Made by a program: the position numbers and the translations under genes
Notes under the pieces: generated by a model
Databases searched by the model: none
What the model saw: only the letters and a program-made list of their open reading frames with translations
What the model was told of the DNA's origin: nothing
Assembly (NCBI GenBank): GCA_963700785.1
Contig: CAVOYZ010000017.1
Coordinates: forward strand, 1 to 64,000
Origin: CAXMST01 sp963700785
GTDB lineage: Bacteria; Actinomycetota; Thermoleophilia; Solirubrobacterales; 70-9
Direction: 5' to 3'
Length of the DNA stretch: 64,000 nt
Shown: one piece after another, positions 35,284 through 43,244 of the stretch
How positions within the stretch are numbered: the first letter of the stretch is position 1
How the letters are laid out: every line of letters begins with the position of its first letter

Positions 35284-36929
35284 GGGACGATCGCCGCGGC
35301 CGAGCCGGAACCGCTTGGGGCGTCCTGCAGGCCGAGCACCAGGCGCCCGAGCGCGCGGTCGCCGTCGCTGCCGCCGCCGGCGATCAGGTAGGCGATCGCG
35401 TCGAGGATCGGCTTCGCCTGCTCGTAGGAGGGGTCGAGGGTCACCTGGCCACTGCTCTCGATCAACGAGACGATCGCCGGGAAGTCGACGTAGAGCGATA
35501 CATCGAGGTCGTCCCCGAGCGCTCCCGCTGCGGTCTGGAAGGACTCGGAGTCGGACAGCGTCGCGGTCGGCGAGAGGACGTCGTCGACGCTGGCCCCGGC
35601 GACGGCGAGCACCACCTTCCCGTCACGGATCGCGACCTCGGCGCCTAGCGGCGCGCCCGGCGCCTGGATCTGAAAGCCGTCCGGCGTCTTCACGATCCGC
35701 AGGTCCTGCTGCCGGCCGACGGCGCGTCGCAGCTTCGACAGCGCCGCGGCCGCCGCCTGCTCGTCGTCGGTCTCGATCACCAGGCCGCCGCCGATCGCGA
35801 GCAGCGAAGAGCCCTCGACGAACAGGCCCATGTCGCCGGCCCAGTCGAAGTCCTTGCTCAGGTCGAGGCCGGTCGCCCGCTTGATCTCAGCCTCGATGTC
35901 GGGCAGGTCGCCACCCGGAATCCCGCCGGGGATGTCCTTCAGGCCCGGCCCCTCGACGCCCTTCAAGCCGGCCTCAAGACTCTGGACGAACCCCTCGTAG
36001 CCGGCGCTGATCGCGTCACCGACCATCGGTACGCCGACTGCCAGCCAGGAGTCAGCCGGGAGCTCGGAGACGGTTGCCCCCGCATCCTGCTGCCCGCTGC
36101 TCGGGCCGGAGACCTCGAGGGACATCGAATCGGCGGTCGCGGCGCCGGAGAGCACCACCGGGCCCTCCTGCAGGGCATCGGCCTGGTCGCCGAGCGCAGC
36201 GTCGAGGTCCTGCTGCGTGATCAGTCCCGCCTCGACCGCGAGGTCGACGATCTGCGCCGTGTCGACGTAGGCCCGGAAGATGCTGCCGGACGGAGCGCCC
36301 TCGAGCGCCCCGGTCGCCTCGCTGTTGTCGGCGAGCGAACCGCCCGCTGATGCGTCGATCGCCGCTTTCAGCCCGGCCTCGGTGCCACCGACGAGGAACT
36401 CGCCGACGATGCCGACCGCGTTGCCGTCGGAGTCCACCTGATACTCGACGCCCTCGTAGCTTGCATCGGTCTCGGTCGACTGATCGGCATCGGCGGCCTT
36501 CTGGATCGCCTCGCGCGCCGCCCCCTCGTCGGTGACCGCGAGCGCGAGGGCGCCCTCGCCGCTGTCGGCGCTGATCTCCGTCAGGAAGCCGCCGACCCGC
36601 TGCCCGAGCCACGGCTCGACGTCCTCCTCGTAGTCGATGCCCTGCTCGGAGAAGCTCGAATCGACCGCCGAGCGGATCAGGCCCGCCGGGTCGTCGTTGT
36701 TGGTGATCTTCTCGAGCGCGGCGAGCAGGTCGTCCTGCTGATCGCCCTCCGGCCTGACCACGGCCTCGGCGTAGAGCGGGGCGTCGCCGGGGGTGACCGT
36801 CGCCGGATCGGGTCCGAGGTCGCCGTCGCCGCTGCCGGCGTCGTTGCCGCACGCCGCGAGGGCGAGCGCGGCGAGGACGGCGAACAGGATCAGGAACGAG
36901 AGGAATGGTCTCTGACGGCAGATCTGCAC
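35280..36929 (-). CDS. DUF3352-type lipoprotein
   Basis: 549 residues. The signal peptide ends in the lipobox ALALAAC, so it is expected to be lipid-anchored outside. The mature protein is a long mixed alpha/beta chain of DUF3352 type: DAPLYAEAVVRPEGDQQDDL and then VEPWLGQRVGGFLTEISADS. It later contains LPADSWLAVGVPMVGDAISA and TLSDSESFQTAAGALGDDLD. Function unknown. It stands between glmS and acpS and is coupled to acpS, so it is made together with envelope and lipid genes. Confidence 0.8.
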   Translation of the reverse strand: MQICRQRPFLSFLILFAVLAALALAACGNDAGSGDGDLGPDPATVTPGDAPLYAEAVVRPEGDQQDDLLAALEKITNNDDPAGLIRSAVDSSFSEQGIDYEEDVEPWLGQRVGGFLTEISADSGEGALALAVTDEGAAREAIQKAADADQSTETDASYEGVEYQVDSDGNAVGIVGEFLVGGTEAGLKAAIDASAGGSLADNSEATGALEGAPSGSIFRAYVDTAQIVDLAVEAGLITQQDLDAALGDQADALQEGPVVLSGAATADSMSLEVSGPSSGQQDAGATVSELPADSWLAVGVPMVGDAISAGYEGFVQSLEAGLKGVEGPGLKDIPGGIPGGDLPDIEAEIKRATGLDLSKDFDWAGDMGLFVEGSSLLAIGGGLVIETDDEQAAAAALSKLRRAVGRQQDLRIVKTPDGFQIQAPGAPLGAEVAIRDGKVVLAVAGASVDDVLSPTATLSDSESFQTAAGALGDDLDVSLYVDFPAIVSLIESSGQVTLDPSYEQAKPILDAIAYLIAGGGSDGDRALGRLVLGLQDAPSGSGSAAAIVP

Positions 36930-36984
36930 TGAGGGAATCCTAGTGCCTCGACCGACCGGTGAAACCGCGTTGCCGTCGCCCGAC

Positions 36985-38841
36985 TCACTCGACGGTCACG
37001 GTCTTCGCGAGGTTGCGCGGCTGATCGACGTTCAGCCCCAGCAGCCGCGCCGTGTCGTAGGCGAGCAGCTGCAGCGGGATCACAGCCAGCATCGGCTGCA
37101 GGATCCAGTCCGTGCTCGGAATGAAGATCGTCTGATCGGCGGTCTCGCGGACGGCTTCGTTGCCCTCGGTCGCGATCGCGATCACGTCGGCGCCGCGGGC
37201 ACGGACCTCGGCGACGTTCGAGAGCATCTTCTCGAGGATCGGGCTGTCGGTCGCGACGCAGACGACCGGCGTCGATTCGTCGAGCAGGGCGATCGGGCCG
37301 TGCTTCATCTCGCCCGCCGCGTACGCGTCGGAGGGGATGTATGAGATCTCCTTCATCTTCAGGGCACCCTCGAGGCAGACCGGCAGGCCGATGTGCCGGC
37401 CGAGATAGAGGAAGAAGCGACCCTGATGGTGGCTGCGGGCAACGGCGCGGACCTGGTCCTCGGTGGCGGCGATCGTCGTCTCGATCTGATGCGGCAGCGC
37501 CTTCATCTCCGCGATCAGCTCGGCGATCCGCTCGCGGGGCAGCCCCTCGCGCCCCTGAGCCAGCCAGAGGCCGAGCAGATACATCGCCGCGACCTGACTT
37601 GTGAAGGTCTTCGTCGCGGCGACCCCGATCTCGAGCCCGGCCCGCGTGAACAGCACCGAGTCGGCGTCGCGAGTCGCCTGGCTCCCCATCACGTTGGTCA
37701 GGGCGATCACGTGCGCGCCGCGGTCCCTCGCGAGGCGCATCGCCGCGAGGGTGTCGGCCGTCTCCCCCGACTGAGTGATGCCGATCACGAGATCGTCCGG
37801 GCCGATCACCGGGTCGCGGTAGCGGAACTCGGAGGCGATGTCCATCTCGACCGGCAGCCGGGCCCAGTGCTCGATCGCGTAGCGACCGATCAGGCCCGCG
37901 TGGTAGGAGGTACCGCAGGCGACGATCACCACCCGGCGCATCTCGGCGAGCCGTCCCGGCGGGATCCCGAGCTCGTCGAGGTTGACCTGCTCGTCGTCCG
38001 AGAGCCGGTCGGCGATCGTCTCGGCGACCGCGTCCGGCTGCTCGTGGATCTCCTTCATCATGAAGGTCGGAAAGCCGCCCCGCTCGGCGGCATCCTCGTC
38101 CCAGGTGACCTCCTCGACCTCACGCTCGAGCGGTCCGCCCTCGGCGTCGGTGATCTCGACCCCGTCGGGGCTGATGATCACGATGTCGCCGTTCTCGACC
38201 TGCATCACGCATCGCGTTTCCTTGAGGAATGCCGGGATCGCCGATGCGAGGAAGTTCTCACCCTCGCCGAGCCCGATCACCAGCGGGCATTCCCGGCGAG
38301 CCCCGACGAGCTGCCGTGGGTGGCGGGCGTGCATCGCGACGAACGCGTAGTGGCCGCGAAGATCGGCGTACGACGCGCGCACGGCGTCGGCCAGGTCGCC
38401 GGCGTAGTGCTTCTCGATCAGGTGGGCGACGATCTCGGCGTCGGTCTCGGAGCTGAACACGTGGCCGTCGGCCTGCAGCTCACGCCGCAGATCGGCGTGG
38501 TTCTCGATGATGCCGTTGAGGACGATGTGCACCTCGTCGGAGCAGTCGCCGTGCGGGTGAGCGTTCTCCTCGGTGACCCGGCCGTGGGTCGCCCAGCGGG
38601 TGTGCGCCAGCCCGATCGTCGCCGCAGCCTCGGCGACCGCGACCGCGCCGTTCCCCGCGGCCGCCTCGACCGCCGTGCGCAGGTTGGCCAGGTTGCCGAC
38701 CGCCCGCACGGTCTCGATCCTGCCCTCGTCGAGCAGCGAGACGCCGGCGGAGTCGTATCCGCGGTACTCGAGCTTCTCGAGGCCGGCGATCAGAAGATCG
38801 CGACACGGCCTCTCGCCCACATATCCGACGATGCCGCACAT
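36985..38841 (-). CDS. glmS: Glutamine-fructose-6-phosphate aminotransferase (isomerizing)
   Basis: 618 residues. It begins MCGIVGYVG, so Cys2 becomes the N-terminal catalytic Cys of the glutaminase domain; RWATHGRVTEENAHPHGDC is its Gln site. Two SIS domains follow (VACGTSYHAGLIGRYAIEHW; GITQSGETADTLAAMRLARD; SYIPSDAYAAGEMKHGPIAL), ending QPRNLAKTVTVE as in all GlmS. It makes glucosamine-6-phosphate for peptidoglycan. glmM is next upstream. Confidence 0.97.
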   Translation of the reverse strand: MCGIVGYVGERPCRDLLIAGLEKLEYRGYDSAGVSLLDEGRIETVRAVGNLANLRTAVEAAAGNGAVAVAEAAATIGLAHTRWATHGRVTEENAHPHGDCSDEVHIVLNGIIENHADLRRELQADGHVFSSETDAEIVAHLIEKHYAGDLADAVRASYADLRGHYAFVAMHARHPRQLVGARRECPLVIGLGEGENFLASAIPAFLKETRCVMQVENGDIVIISPDGVEITDAEGGPLEREVEEVTWDEDAAERGGFPTFMMKEIHEQPDAVAETIADRLSDDEQVNLDELGIPPGRLAEMRRVVIVACGTSYHAGLIGRYAIEHWARLPVEMDIASEFRYRDPVIGPDDLVIGITQSGETADTLAAMRLARDRGAHVIALTNVMGSQATRDADSVLFTRAGLEIGVAATKTFTSQVAAMYLLGLWLAQGREGLPRERIAELIAEMKALPHQIETTIAATEDQVRAVARSHHQGRFFLYLGRHIGLPVCLEGALKMKEISYIPSDAYAAGEMKHGPIALLDESTPVVCVATDSPILEKMLSNVAEVRARGADVIAIATEGNEAVRETADQTIFIPSTDWILQPMLAVIPLQLLAYDTARLLGLNVDQPRNLAKTVTVE

Positions 38842-38973
38842 TTGGGATCAAACGGTCTTTCGGGTCAGCCTGATGCGCAGTTCGGCGCAGGCACAGGTTA
38901 GAGGTCGCGCCAAGGGGGGCCGGACCCGCCGCCGCCGGACCGGAGCCCGGCTTGCAGGGTCCGGCCGCGGCAG

Positions 38974-40290
38974 CTAGCCGAGCGCTTGCTCGGCCTGCTC
39001 GACGAGCCGGCCGAGAACCGACCGGCACTCCGCCTCATCCGGCCCCTCGACCATCACCCTGACCAGCGGCTCGGTCCCCGAGGCGCGGACGACGACCCGT
39101 CCCCGGCCCTCGAGCAGGGCACCCTCGCGACCGACAGCCTCCCATAGCGACGTCGCCTCGCCGAGCGCCTCGCGGCTCGGAATCGGAACGTTCTCGAGAT
39201 ACTGCGGCAGCTTCTCCAGCGGCCGGACATCGGCCAGCCGCCGATCGCCGAGCGCCCGGGTCAGCAGCAGCGCCGCCGCGAGCCCGTCGCCCGTCGCCGC
39301 GAAGTCGGTCCAGATGATGTGACCGGACTGCTCGCCGCCGATCGACCAGCCGCGCGCGAGGAGCTCATCGATCACGAAGCGGTCACCGACCTTGGTCGTC
39401 GCGACATCGATTCCGGCGTCGGCCATCGCCCGGTGGAATCCGTAGTTGGTCATCACGGTCACGGCGGCCCCCCCGGACAGCTGCCCGGCCGCCTGTAGGT
39501 GAAGCGCGGCGAGGGCGACGATCTCGTCGCCGTCGAACTCGCGCCCCTCGCCGTCCACCGCGAGGACCCGGTCGCCGTCGCCGTCGAAGGCAAAGCCGAT
39601 CTCCGCGCCCTCGTCGCGCACGGCCCTGCCGATGTTCTCGAGGTGGGTCGACCCGCAGCCCTCGTTGATGTTGCGGCCGTCGGGCTCGGTGGCGATCGCG
39701 ACCACCTCGGCGCCGAGTCGCTCGAACGCGGCCGGGGCGACCCGGTAAGTGGCGCCGTTGGCGCAGTCGAGCACGATCTTGCGCCCACTGAGGTCGAGGT
39801 CGAAAGCCGAGGCCAGCTCGCGCAGGTAGTCGTCGCGGGCACCCTCGAGCCTGCGGATCCGGCCGCTCGCAGCGGCGCCCTCCGGGCCGGCGGCGACCCG
39901 CGCCTCGACCCGGGCCTCCGCGTCGTCGTCGAGCTTGCGTCCATTCGCGTCGAAGAACTTGATCCCGTTGTCACCCCAGGGATTGTGGGAGGCGGAGACG
40001 ACCGTCGCGAGGTCGAGCCCGTGCCTGCGCACGAGGATCGCCGCCGCAGGTGTCGGCAGCACGCCGGCGAGGAAGACGTCGCCGCCGGCCGCAGCCAGGC
40101 CCGCCGCCAGGCCCGACTCGAGCATGTGGCCGGACTCGCGCGTGTCGCGAACGATCAGCACCTGCGGCCGCTCGGCCTCGATCTCGGCGGCGACGGCGCG
40201 GCCGAGCGCCAGCGCCAGCTCCGGCGTCAGCTTCTCGCCGACCGGACCGCGGACCCCGTCGGTCCCGAACAGGTTGGTTCCCTCAGCCAC
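38974..40290 (-). CDS. glmM: Phosphoglucosamine mutase
   Basis: 438 residues from a GTG. NLFGTDGVRGPVGEKLTPEL at the start, phosphoserine loop TVVSASHNPWGDNGIKFFDA, metal loop AFDGDGDRVLAVDGEG, sugar loop GGEQSGHIIWTDF, and phosphate-binding VVRASGTEPLVRVMVEG. It converts glucosamine-6-phosphate to glucosamine-1-phosphate, the step after GlmS. Confidence 0.96.
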   Translation of the reverse strand: MAEGTNLFGTDGVRGPVGEKLTPELALALGRAVAAEIEAERPQVLIVRDTRESGHMLESGLAAGLAAAGGDVFLAGVLPTPAAAILVRRHGLDLATVVSASHNPWGDNGIKFFDANGRKLDDDAEARVEARVAAGPEGAAASGRIRRLEGARDDYLRELASAFDLDLSGRKIVLDCANGATYRVAPAAFERLGAEVVAIATEPDGRNINEGCGSTHLENIGRAVRDEGAEIGFAFDGDGDRVLAVDGEGREFDGDEIVALAALHLQAAGQLSGGAAVTVMTNYGFHRAMADAGIDVATTKVGDRFVIDELLARGWSIGGEQSGHIIWTDFAATGDGLAAALLLTRALGDRRLADVRPLEKLPQYLENVPIPSREALGEATSLWEAVGREGALLEGRGRVVVRASGTEPLVRVMVEGPDEAECRSVLGRLVEQAEQALG

Positions 40291-40374
40291 GGGCGGGATG
40301 CAAGCAGATCGGTGAGCCGCTGTGGCCGGGGCCGGTCAGGGCGCGCGGCCGATCGATCGCCGTCGGGACCGCGA

Positions 40375-41271
40375 TCAGCGCTTGCTGAACTGCGGCCGCT
40401 TGCGGGCCTTCTTCAGGCCGGCCTTGCGGCGCTCCTTCTGGCGCGCGTCGCGGGTCAGCATCCCGCGCCGCTTGAGATCGCCGCGGAGCTCGGGATCGAG
40501 CTCGCAGAGGGCGCGGGCGATCCCGTGGCGAACCGCCCCGGCCTGACCCGAGATCCCGCCGCCGTGAACCCGCACCTTGACGTCGACGCTGCCGTCGTAA
40601 CCGGCGGTCACGAGCGGCTGCCGCGCAAGCGACTGATCATGAGGGCGGGCGAAGTAGTCCTCGATGCCGCGACCGTTGACCTCGATAGCTCCGCCCCCGG
40701 CCCGCAGGATGACCCGGGCGACCGATCGCTTCCGCTTGCCGGTCGCCTGGATCGAGGCGTCGGCCGGCACGGAGACGGCCTCGCGCTGCGGCATCTCCTC
40801 AGGCTCCTCGTCGACATGGGCCGCCTCGCGGCTGGCGCGTTCCTCCTCCTCGGCATCGCGGCGAGCACGCTCCTCGGCGGTGAGCTCGCGCTCCTCGACG
40901 ATCGCGATCGGCTCGAGGTTCGCGCCGGGGACGACCTCGGCCGCCTCGGACTTCTTCGCGCCGCCCGGCTTCGGCTTCGGCTCGGGCTTCTCGCCCTCAG
41001 CTTCAGCGGCCTCGGCGCCGGTCTCGCCCGCGGCCTCCGGCTCGGGGGTGGGCTCGGCGGCCGTCTCGTCTGCGTCCGGCGTCGCCTCCGCCTCCGGCTC
41101 GGGGGTGGGCTCGGCGGCCGTCTCGTCTGCGTCCGGCGTTGCCTCGGCCTCCGGCTCGGGGGTGGGCTCGGCGGCCGTCTCGTCTGCGTCCGGCGTTGCC
41201 TCGGCCTCGGGCGCCGCGTCCTCCTCGGGCTCGGCGCCCTCCGGCGCCTCGTTGTCGTCGATCCGGGTCAA
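40375..41271 (-). CDS. rpsI: Ribosomal protein S9 (uS9) with long acidic repetitive N-terminal extension
   Basis: 298 residues; a normal uS9 is about 130. The S9 domain occupies about residues 170-298 (GKRKRSVARVILRAGGGAIE; VRVHGGGISGQAGAVRHGIA) and ends in the invariant KKARKRPQFSKR. Before it lie about 165 acidic, Ala/Glu/Pro-rich residues with three 19-residue repeats (EATPDADETAAEPTPEPEA), a Lys/Pro linker and a charged helix (ELTAEERARRDAEEEERAS). The TTG start overlaps the rplM stop (TTGA), so no shorter start is favoured. The tail end reaches the P-site tRNA. Confidence 0.93.
   Translation of the reverse strand: MTRIDDNEAPEGAEPEEDAAPEAEATPDADETAAEPTPEPEAEATPDADETAAEPTPEPEAEATPDADETAAEPTPEPEAAGETGAEAAEAEGEKPEPKPKPGGAKKSEAAEVVPGANLEPIAIVEERELTAEERARRDAEEEERASREAAHVDEEPEEMPQREAVSVPADASIQATGKRKRSVARVILRAGGGAIEVNGRGIEDYFARPHDQSLARQPLVTAGYDGSVDVKVRVHGGGISGQAGAVRHGIARALCELDPELRGDLKRRGMLTRDARQKERRKAGLKKARKRPQFSKR
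41035..41205. repeat. Three tandem 57-bp repeats inside rpsI
   Basis: Three head-to-tail 57-base units begin at 41035, 41092 and 41149, differing at only a few positions. Each codes for the 19-residue unit ending TPEPEA of the S9 extension. Such in-frame repeats expand and contract by slippage, so copy number may vary between strains. Confidence 0.85.
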
Positions 41272-41702
41272 GAGCGCACCTCCAGGGGCTTCGGCTGCTG
41301 GGCGGCGTGCGGGTGCTCGGCGCCGGCGTAGATCTTGAGCTTGAGCAGCTGCTTGCGGGCGAGCTTGTTGCGGGGGAGCATGCCCTTTACCGCCTTGCGG
41401 ATCACCTCTTCGGGGTTGCGGTCGAGCATCTCGGCCAGCGTCCGCGACCGAATCCCGCCCGGGTAGCCGCTGTGGCGCCGGTAGATCTTCGACTGCAGCT
41501 TGTCGCCGGTGACGCCGATCTTCTCCGCGTTGACGACGACGACGAAGTCACCGACGTCGGTGTGCGGCGTGTATTGGGGCTTGCGCTTGCCGCGCAGCGT
41601 GTCGGCGATCTGCGTCGCGAGGCGGCCGAGCGTCCGCCCCTCGGCGTCGACGACGTACCACTCCCGCTCGCGGTCGGCTGTTGTGGCTGCATAGGTCTTC
41701 AT
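41268..41702 (-). CDS. rplM: Ribosomal protein L13 (uL13)
   Basis: 144 residues from the ATG at 41702, the standard length. MKTYAATTADREREWYVVDA, then GRLATQIADTLRGK, GDFVVVVNAEKIGVTGDK, and the signature KIYRRHSGYPGGIRSRTLAE with VKGMLPRNKLARKQLLKLKI. It is the first gene of the minus-strand housekeeping run and is coupled to rpsI. The in-frame upstream extension is non-conserved and dropped. Confidence 0.96.
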   Translation of the reverse strand: MKTYAATTADREREWYVVDAEGRTLGRLATQIADTLRGKRKPQYTPHTDVGDFVVVVNAEKIGVTGDKLQSKIYRRHSGYPGGIRSRTLAEMLDRNPEEVIRKAVKGMLPRNKLARKQLLKLKIYAGAEHPHAAQQPKPLEVRS

Positions 41703-41834
41703 CACGTGAAAAAACGCGTCCCGGCCGGAAGGGCGGGCGACGCGGGCGCACGATGATAGATGGTCGCAACGGTTTGCGTGCGCGTGCCGCGACAGCGTCT
41801 CGGGGCCTCCGTGGGCACTCGGATCGTTCGCTCG

Positions 41835-41850
41835 CAAACCGGTCGGTTTG
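41835..41850. promoter_or_regulatory. Palindromic operator-like site between rplM and the M23 peptidase gene
   Basis: CAAACCG and CGGTTTG form a perfect inverted repeat around GT (16 bases in all). It lies upstream of the -35 box of the riboswitch promoter and inside the rplM upstream region. It has the size and symmetry of a dimeric-repressor site. The regulator is unknown. The rest of the 383-base gap (41703-42085) holds the rplM leader, the promoter and the riboswitch described separately. Confidence 0.4.
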
Positions 41851-41878
41851 TTAGCACTTTGTTGCAATTGCGTTTATG

Positions 41879-41906
41879 TTGACCCCGCCGAGTGCGTGGC
41901 TATACT
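41879..41906 (+). promoter_or_regulatory. Sigma-70-type promoter for the riboswitch-M23 peptidase transcript
   Basis: TTGACC (41879-41884), 16 bases, then TATACT (41901-41906). This is the best promoter match in the window, and transcription would begin near 41913, just before the riboswitch core. A second -10-like site is not seen. Confidence 0.7.
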
Positions 41907-41924
41907 CCTCGGCCAAGTTTGGAC

Positions 41925-42062
41925 CTGCCTAATCTCCGGCGCGTCAGTGACGGAGGGCGGGGGAACCGGAGGGAGAGAGGAAACCCTCTCCCAGGGGCGA
42001 ATCGGAACCTACATCCGTAGCGCTGCTCTTTCGGCGCGAGCCCGTCAGCTAACCCCGTAGGC
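41925..42062 (+). ncRNA. c-di-AMP riboswitch (ydaO-yuaA leader)
   Basis: The RNA contains the conserved blocks of the ydaO family in the expected order: AATCTCCGGCGCGTCAGTGA, GGGGGAACCGGAGGGAG, CCAGGGGCGAATCGGAACC, and the closing GTCAGCTAACCCCGTAGGC. A variable hairpin (GGGAGAG AGGAAAC CCTCTCCC) lies between. In actinobacteria this class usually turns off cell-wall hydrolase genes when c-di-AMP is high, which fits the M23 peptidase directly downstream. Recognised by motif, not by covariance search. Confidence 0.88.
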
Positions 42063-42085
42063 CACAACGAAAGAGAGACGCAGAC

Positions 42086-43225
42086 GTGAGCTCGGGTCGA
42101 CCCCCCCGACGCCAAGATCGAAGGACAACGCTGGCCACGGCGCTCGTGCTCGGCGCCGCCCTGATCGCCGCCGGCGTCGCCGGCGCCGAGGACGGAGGGG
42201 TCGGAGCGCCCTCGCCCCCGGAGGTCCGCACCGCCCGCTGCCTCGACCGCTGCCTCGACGTCCGCGTCGTCGCCGAGACCGGGCTCGCCGAGCTCGCGGG
42301 GCGCGACCTCTCCGCCGTCACGACCGTCCGCCTCGACGGAGCCGACGGCAAGCTCGAGATCGAGCCAAAGAGGGTCAACTCGTCGCGGGTCAAGTTCCGG
42401 GTGCCGCTCGGTGCGCTCAGCGGCAGGCCGGTGGTGATCGACGAGTTCGGCAACAAGGCCCGCTCCGAGGAGCGGCTGAAGATCGTCGGTGAGAACCGGG
42501 TCAGCGATGCGGAGGGCTTCGAGGTCGCGGCGGCCGAGGCGACCCCCTCGAAGAGCTTCTTCGAGGGCAAGCGACGCAGCCGCGTCGAGTACCTGTTCGA
42601 GGCCGAGCAGCCGACCGACGTCCGGATCGACGTGCTCAAGGGCAAGCGGCGGCGACTGATCGACACGATCGTGCAGCGGGACCAGAAGCCGTTCGCAAAC
42701 CACTCGGCCGCCTGGAACGGGCTCGGAGAGGACAACAAGGTCGCCCCGAACGGCAAGTACAGCTTCGAGGTGACCCAGCTCAGCGGTGGCGCCGGCGATC
42801 GCGCCGGGTTCCGCTACTACGACCACAAGTTCCCGCTCGCAGGGCGCCACAGCTACGGCGACGGGCTCGGCGCCGGCCGCAGCCACCAGGGACAGGACGT
42901 CTTCGCGAAGTGCGGAAACGATGTCTACGCGGCCCGCGGCGGGCGGATCCAGACCAGCTCCTATCACTCCGCCGCCGGCTACTACATCGTCGTCGACGGT
43001 GCCAAGACCGGCGTCGACTACGTCTACATGCACCTCTCGCGCAAGGGCCGCGCGAAGAAGGGATCGAAGGTCAAGACCGGCGAGCGGATCGGCTTCAACG
43101 ACGACACCGGCAACGCCTCAGGCTGTCACGTCCATTTCGAGATGTGGTCGGCCCCGGGCTGGTACGAGGGCGGGCACGTGCTCAGCCCGACCAAGGCGTT
43201 GAAGCGCTGGGACCGCTGGTCCTGA
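42086..43225 (+). CDS. M23 peptidase (peptidoglycan endopeptidase) under riboswitch control
   Basis: 379 residues from a GTG. A signal or anchor helix (about 14-33) is followed by a beta-rich region and a FlgD-like Ig domain (VRIDVLKGKRRRLIDTIV ... LGEDNKVAPNGKYSFEVTQL). The C-terminal LytM domain has HQGQD (H267, D271), H316 in YVYMHLSRKG, and GCHVHFEMW (H348, H350), the full zinc site. It cleaves peptide cross-bridges in the wall. The upstream riboswitch ties it to c-di-AMP and osmotic or wall control. Confidence 0.9.
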   Translation: MSSGRPPRRQDRRTTLATALVLGAALIAAGVAGAEDGGVGAPSPPEVRTARCLDRCLDVRVVAETGLAELAGRDLSAVTTVRLDGADGKLEIEPKRVNSSRVKFRVPLGALSGRPVVIDEFGNKARSEERLKIVGENRVSDAEGFEVAAAEATPSKSFFEGKRRSRVEYLFEAEQPTDVRIDVLKGKRRRLIDTIVQRDQKPFANHSAAWNGLGEDNKVAPNGKYSFEVTQLSGGAGDRAGFRYYDHKFPLAGRHSYGDGLGAGRSHQGQDVFAKCGNDVYAARGGRIQTSSYHSAAGYYIVVDGAKTGVDYVYMHLSRKGRAKKGSKVKTGERIGFNDDTGNASGCHVHFEMWSAPGWYEGGHVLSPTKALKRWDRWS

Positions 43226-43244
43226 GCGCTGAAGCCCGGGCCCG

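Noticed and set aside
41035..41205. CRISPR array
   Set aside because: The three 57-bp units are directly adjacent without spacers and are in-frame coding repeats of rpsI. No cas genes or other regularly spaced repeats were seen in the window.
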